The notes beneath the pieces are model-generated. The model was not told the DNA's origin, did not search any database, and saw only the letters and a list, made by a program, of their open reading frames with translations. From an uncultured Collinsella sp. (lineage in GTDB: Bacteria > Actinomycetota > Coriobacteriia > Coriobacteriales > Coriobacteriaceae): a DNA stretch of 16,422 nt. Location: NCBI GenBank assembly GCA_958346935.1, contig CATVTM010000046.1, forward strand, positions 1-16,422, written 5' to 3'. This document shows positions 14,035 to 16,422 of this stretch, in pieces (position 1 is the stretch's first letter; each line of letters begins with the position of its first letter). The position numbers were made by a program, and so were the translations under genes.

Positions 14035-15540
14035 CTATTGAGGAAGCTCGATTTCGGCTTCCGACGGGATGCGGAAGTAGGTCTCGGTCCAGTCGGTGAG
14101 TTTGTGCTCGAGCTCGCGGGTGATGGCGCCGTCGAGCATGCGCCAGGTCCAGTTGCCGCCCAGCGTGGCAGGGGTGTTGATGCGCGCCTCGTTGCCCAAG
14201 TTGAGCAGGTCCTGCATGGTGTAGATGCACGTGTCGCTCACGCTGGCGGCGATGGTGCGATTGAGTGCATCTGCCATGGGTTCGCCGGCCTGCTGATGGG
14301 TGTACAGGGCTGCCTGCTCGCGCTGACGCGGGGTGGCCGTTCCCTCAAACCAACCGCGCGCCGTCTCGTTGTCGTGGGTGCCCACATAGGCGACGGTGTT
14401 GGCGATGTAGTTATGCGGCAGGTAGTACGAGTTGGTGCCCTCAAAGGCAAACTGCAGGATCTTCATGCCGGGGAAGCCCGAGTTGTCGCGCATGTCGATG
14501 ACGCCGGGGGTGAGGAAGCCCAGGTCCTCGGCGATGATGGGCAGCGTGCCGAGCTTTTCCTCGAGCGTCTTGAAGAACTTGAGGCCGGGACCCTGCGTCC
14601 ACGAACCGTAGGACGAATCGGGCGAGGAGAACGGCACCTCCCAATAGGCCTCGAAGCCGCGGAAGTGATCCAGGCGGATGACGTCGTACATGTCGAGGGC
14701 GGCGCGAATGCGGCCCTCCCACCAGGAGAAGCCGTCGGACTCCATGGCGTCCCAGTCGTAGATGGGGTTGCCCCAGTACTGGCCGGTGGCCGAGAACTGG
14801 TCGGGCGGCGTGCCGGCGACGCTCACGGGATTGCCGGCGGCGTCGATCTTAAAGAGCTCAGGTGTCGCCCACATCTCGACGGAGTCACGCGAGACATAGA
14901 TGGGCAGGTCGCCGATGATGAGAATGTCGCGCTCGTTGGCATAGGCCTTGAGGCGGCTCCACTGGCGATCGAAGAAGTACTGCGTCATCTGGTGGTAGAG
15001 CATACGCGCCGGATGGTCGGCGCAGACCTTGGCGGAAGCCTCGCCGCGGGTGCGGAGCTCCGCGGGCCACTCCCAAAACGCCTTGAGACCGCACTCCTCT
15101 TTGACGGTCATGAACTCACAGTAGGGGATGAGCCAGTCCTCGTTGGCCTGGATAAAGTCATCGAAATCGGCCGGCTTGTCGGCAGCAAAGCGCTCAGCGG
15201 CGCGGTCGAGAATCTGACGGCGGCCGTCAAAGATAGCACCGTAGTCGACATTGCTGGGGTCGGATCCCAGATACACGCCATCGATATCGCGCTGCTCCAG
15301 ATACCCTGCCTCGATAAGCTCGGCAAAGTCGATAAAGTTGGGGTTGCCTGCGCGGGCCGAGAACGACTGATAGGGCGAATCGCCATAGCTGGTCGTCGTA
15401 AGGGGCAGAATCTGCCAGTAATGTTGTTTGCACGAGGCGAGAAAATCGACGAAGTCGTAGGCATTCCAGCCAAAGCCGCCGATTCCGTATGGTCCGGGCA
15501 GAGATGAGACGGGCATGAGGACGCCGCTTGCACGCTCCAT
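14035..15540 (-). CDS. malQ: 4-alpha-glucanotransferase (amylomaltase, GH77)
   Basis: This 501-residue enzyme transfers alpha-1,4-glucan segments between maltodextrins, releasing glucose and longer chains that GlgP can use. It begins with the family's MERASGVLMPVSSLPGPYGIGG and shows LPLTTTSYGDSPYQSFSA (46-63). The three catalytic acids are visible: nucleophile Asp291 in IRLDHFRGFEAYW, acid/base Glu338 in IIAEDLGFLTP, and Asp390 in YVGTHDNETARGW. Length is normal for bacterial amylomaltase. The ATG at 15540 fits the family N-terminus and has GGTGAG 7 nt before it; TTG (15555) and GTG (15552) codons upstream in frame are possible alternatives, with AGAAGG close by. A candidate GntR operator lies in its promoter (15639-15650). 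Cytoplasmic. Confidence 0.95.
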   Translation of the reverse strand: MERASGVLMPVSSLPGPYGIGGFGWNAYDFVDFLASCKQHYWQILPLTTTSYGDSPYQSFSARAGNPNFIDFAELIEAGYLEQRDIDGVYLGSDPSNVDYGAIFDGRRQILDRAAERFAADKPADFDDFIQANEDWLIPYCEFMTVKEECGLKAFWEWPAELRTRGEASAKVCADHPARMLYHQMTQYFFDRQWSRLKAYANERDILIIGDLPIYVSRDSVEMWATPELFKIDAAGNPVSVAGTPPDQFSATGQYWGNPIYDWDAMESDGFSWWEGRIRAALDMYDVIRLDHFRGFEAYWEVPFSSPDSSYGSWTQGPGLKFFKTLEEKLGTLPIIAEDLGFLTPGVIDMRDNSGFPGMKILQFAFEGTNSYYLPHNYIANTVAYVGTHDNETARGWFEGTATPRQREQAALYTHQQAGEPMADALNRTIAASVSDTCIYTMQDLLNLGNEARINTPATLGGNWTWRMLDGAITRELEHKLTDWTETYFRIPSEAEIELPQ

Positions 15541-15625
15541 GAATGCGCTCACCAACCTTCTTGTTGTGGGGTCGGCCTGCCGATGGGTGTGCAGTCCGCC
15601 TCCGATGTTCTGATTCGGTACGCCT

Positions 15626-15655
15626 ATTGTAAAACATGTTGTTTAAACATGTACA
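15626..15655 (-). promoter_or_regulatory. Proposed malQ promoter with the operator in its spacer
   Basis: On the minus strand TGTACA (15650-15655) and TACAAT (15626-15631) are separated by 18 bp. The -10 matches TATAAT at five of six, the -35 matches TTGACA at four of six. The operator-like palindrome 15639-15650 lies in the spacer and touches the -35, a position where a bound repressor would exclude RNA polymerase. Confidence 0.5.
15639..15650. promoter_or_regulatory. Candidate GntR operator before malQ
   Basis: TTGTTTAAACAT matches TTGTTTAAACAA at 11 of 12 positions. Flanking copies of AAACATGT (15632-15639 and 15645-15652) extend the symmetry. It links malQ to the PTS, gntR and ABC promoters about 9-10 kb away. 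Confidence 0.55.
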
Positions 15656-15704
15656 GGCAAGATAAAAAAGTTGGTCGATTTTCGGCGAATGGTTACATGC
15701 CATG

Positions 15705-15738
15705 AAAAAGCCCCGACCTCACAACGTGAGATCGGGGC
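15705..15738 (-). terminator. Intrinsic terminator of galE
   Basis: On the minus strand GCCCCGATCTCAC pairs with GTGAGGTCGGGGC (one mismatched position, loop 3 nt) and is followed by TTTTTC. It lies about 20 bases after the galE stop and insulates malQ from galE transcription. Confidence 0.85.
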
Positions 15739-15760
15739 AAGAGCGGTATGTAGGTTTTTG

Positions 15761-16422
15761 CTACTCGGCGTCGGCGAAGCCGTTGGGGTTGTGGCTCTGC
15801 CAGTTCCAGCTATCGCGGCACATGTCCGCGATGTCGTACTGGGCCTTCCAGCCCATCATGCGCTCGGCCTTGGAGGCATCGCACCAGTTGGCAGCGATGT
15901 CGCCGGCGCGGCGCTCGCGGATCACGTAGGGCAGCTCCTTGCCACAAGCCTTGGAGAAGGCGGCGACGACCTCGAGTACCGAGGTGCCGGTGCCGGTGCC
16001 CAGGTTAAAGATCTCGACGCCGGTCTTGCCGTTCATCCAATTAAGGGCGGCAACGTGACCAGAGGCCAGATCGCACACGTGGATGTAGTCGCGCACGCCG
16101 GTGCCGTCGGGGGTGGGGTAGTCGTTGCCAAAGACCTGAACGGCCTCGAGCTTGCCCACGGCAACCTGGGCGACATAGGGCACCAGGTTGTTGGGGATGC
16201 CCTTGGGGTCCTCGCCGATCAGGCCCGACGGATGAGCGCCAATGGGGTTGAAGTAACGGAGCAGCACGACGTCCCACTCGGGGTCGGCGGTGTGGACGTC
16301 CATAAGGATCTGCTCGATCATCCACTTGGTCCAACCATAGGGGTTGGTCGCGGGCTTCTTAGGATCCTCCTCGGTGACGGGCGGGTTGTCCGGGTCGCCG
16401 TAGACGGTCGAGGAGCTCGAGA
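15761..16422 (-). CDS. galE: UDP-glucose 4-epimerase, 5' end outside the window
   Basis: About 219 C-terminal codons are visible of a protein that is normally near 330-340 residues; the N-terminal NAD-binding GxxGxxG part is cut by the window edge. The visible chain starts SSSSTVYGDP, which contains the family's substrate-side serines, and goes on to TNPYGWTKWMIEQIL with the catalytic YxxxK (Tyr and Lys of YGWTK). NPIGAHPSG, VFGNDYPTPDGTGVRDYIHV and NLGTGTGTSVLEVV are typical of GalE. The enzyme interconverts UDP-galactose and UDP-glucose in the Leloir pathway and for glycan precursors, in the cytoplasm, with bound NAD. A terminator follows at 15705-15738, so it is a separate transcription unit from malQ. 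Confidence 0.95.
   Translation of the reverse strand, partial: SSSSTVYGDPDNPPVTEEDPKKPATNPYGWTKWMIEQILMDVHTADPEWDVVLLRYFNPIGAHPSGLIGEDPKGIPNNLVPYVAQVAVGKLEAVQVFGNDYPTPDGTGVRDYIHVCDLASGHVAALNWMNGKTGVEIFNLGTGTGTSVLEVVAAFSKACGKELPYVIRERRAGDIAANWCDASKAERMMGWKAQYDIADMCRDSWNWQSHNPNGFADAE

Overview
The window looks like a chromosomal segment of a high-GC, anaerobic, gut-type actinomycete. Class Coriobacteriia, and Collinsella or a close relative, is my best guess. This is an inference from the (G+C)-rich codon use, the gene families and the style of the intergenic repeats; no rRNA gene is present to confirm it.

Layout. Positions 1-819 carry no credible protein gene. They hold a terminator from a gene outside the window, a 230-bp element bounded by perfect 30-bp inverted repeats (187-416), a REP-like palindrome (450-508) and a cluster of tRNA-3'-end-like repeats next to a tRNA-Gln gene (820-890, minus). 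Then, all on the minus strand, come a cytoplasmic protein with two peptidoglycan-binding repeats that resembles the N-terminus of mycobacterial CwlM (929-1834), a polyprenyl diphosphate synthase (1973-2998), and an 816-residue PTS EIIC-EIIB protein of the maltose/alpha-glucoside type fused to a complete HAD phosphatase (3112-5562). Divergent from the PTS gene, on the plus strand, are a TreR-like GntR/HutC regulator (5792-6511) and a four-gene carbohydrate ABC importer: Tat-type lipoprotein binding protein, two permeases and an MsmX/MalK-type ATPase (6818-11183). After a 455-bp gap with three inverted repeats in an 81-bp period come, on the minus strand, glycogen/maltodextrin phosphorylase (glgP), 4-alpha-glucanotransferase (malQ) and a 5'-truncated UDP-glucose 4-epimerase (galE).

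How it fits together. Genes from 3112 to 15540 form an alpha-glucan unit: one PTS and one ABC uptake route, MalQ to rearrange maltodextrins, GlgP to phosphorolyse them, and GalE for UDP-hexose interconversion. Five copies of a TTGTTTAAACAA-like palindrome lie in front of the PTS gene, the regulator gene, the ABC operon (two copies) and malQ. I propose that these are the operators of the GntR/HutC regulator, which would make the locus one regulon.

Most interesting points: (1) the EIICB-HAD fusion, which could import a sugar as its phosphate and dephosphorylate it in the same polypeptide; no 6-phospho-glucosidase gene is visible; (2) the common operator set; (3) the CwlM-like protein whose C-terminal region looks like an amidase fold without zinc ligands; (4) the 81-bp-period inverted-repeat array and the 230-bp MITE-like element. 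All function assignments come from reading motifs; no database search was possible.
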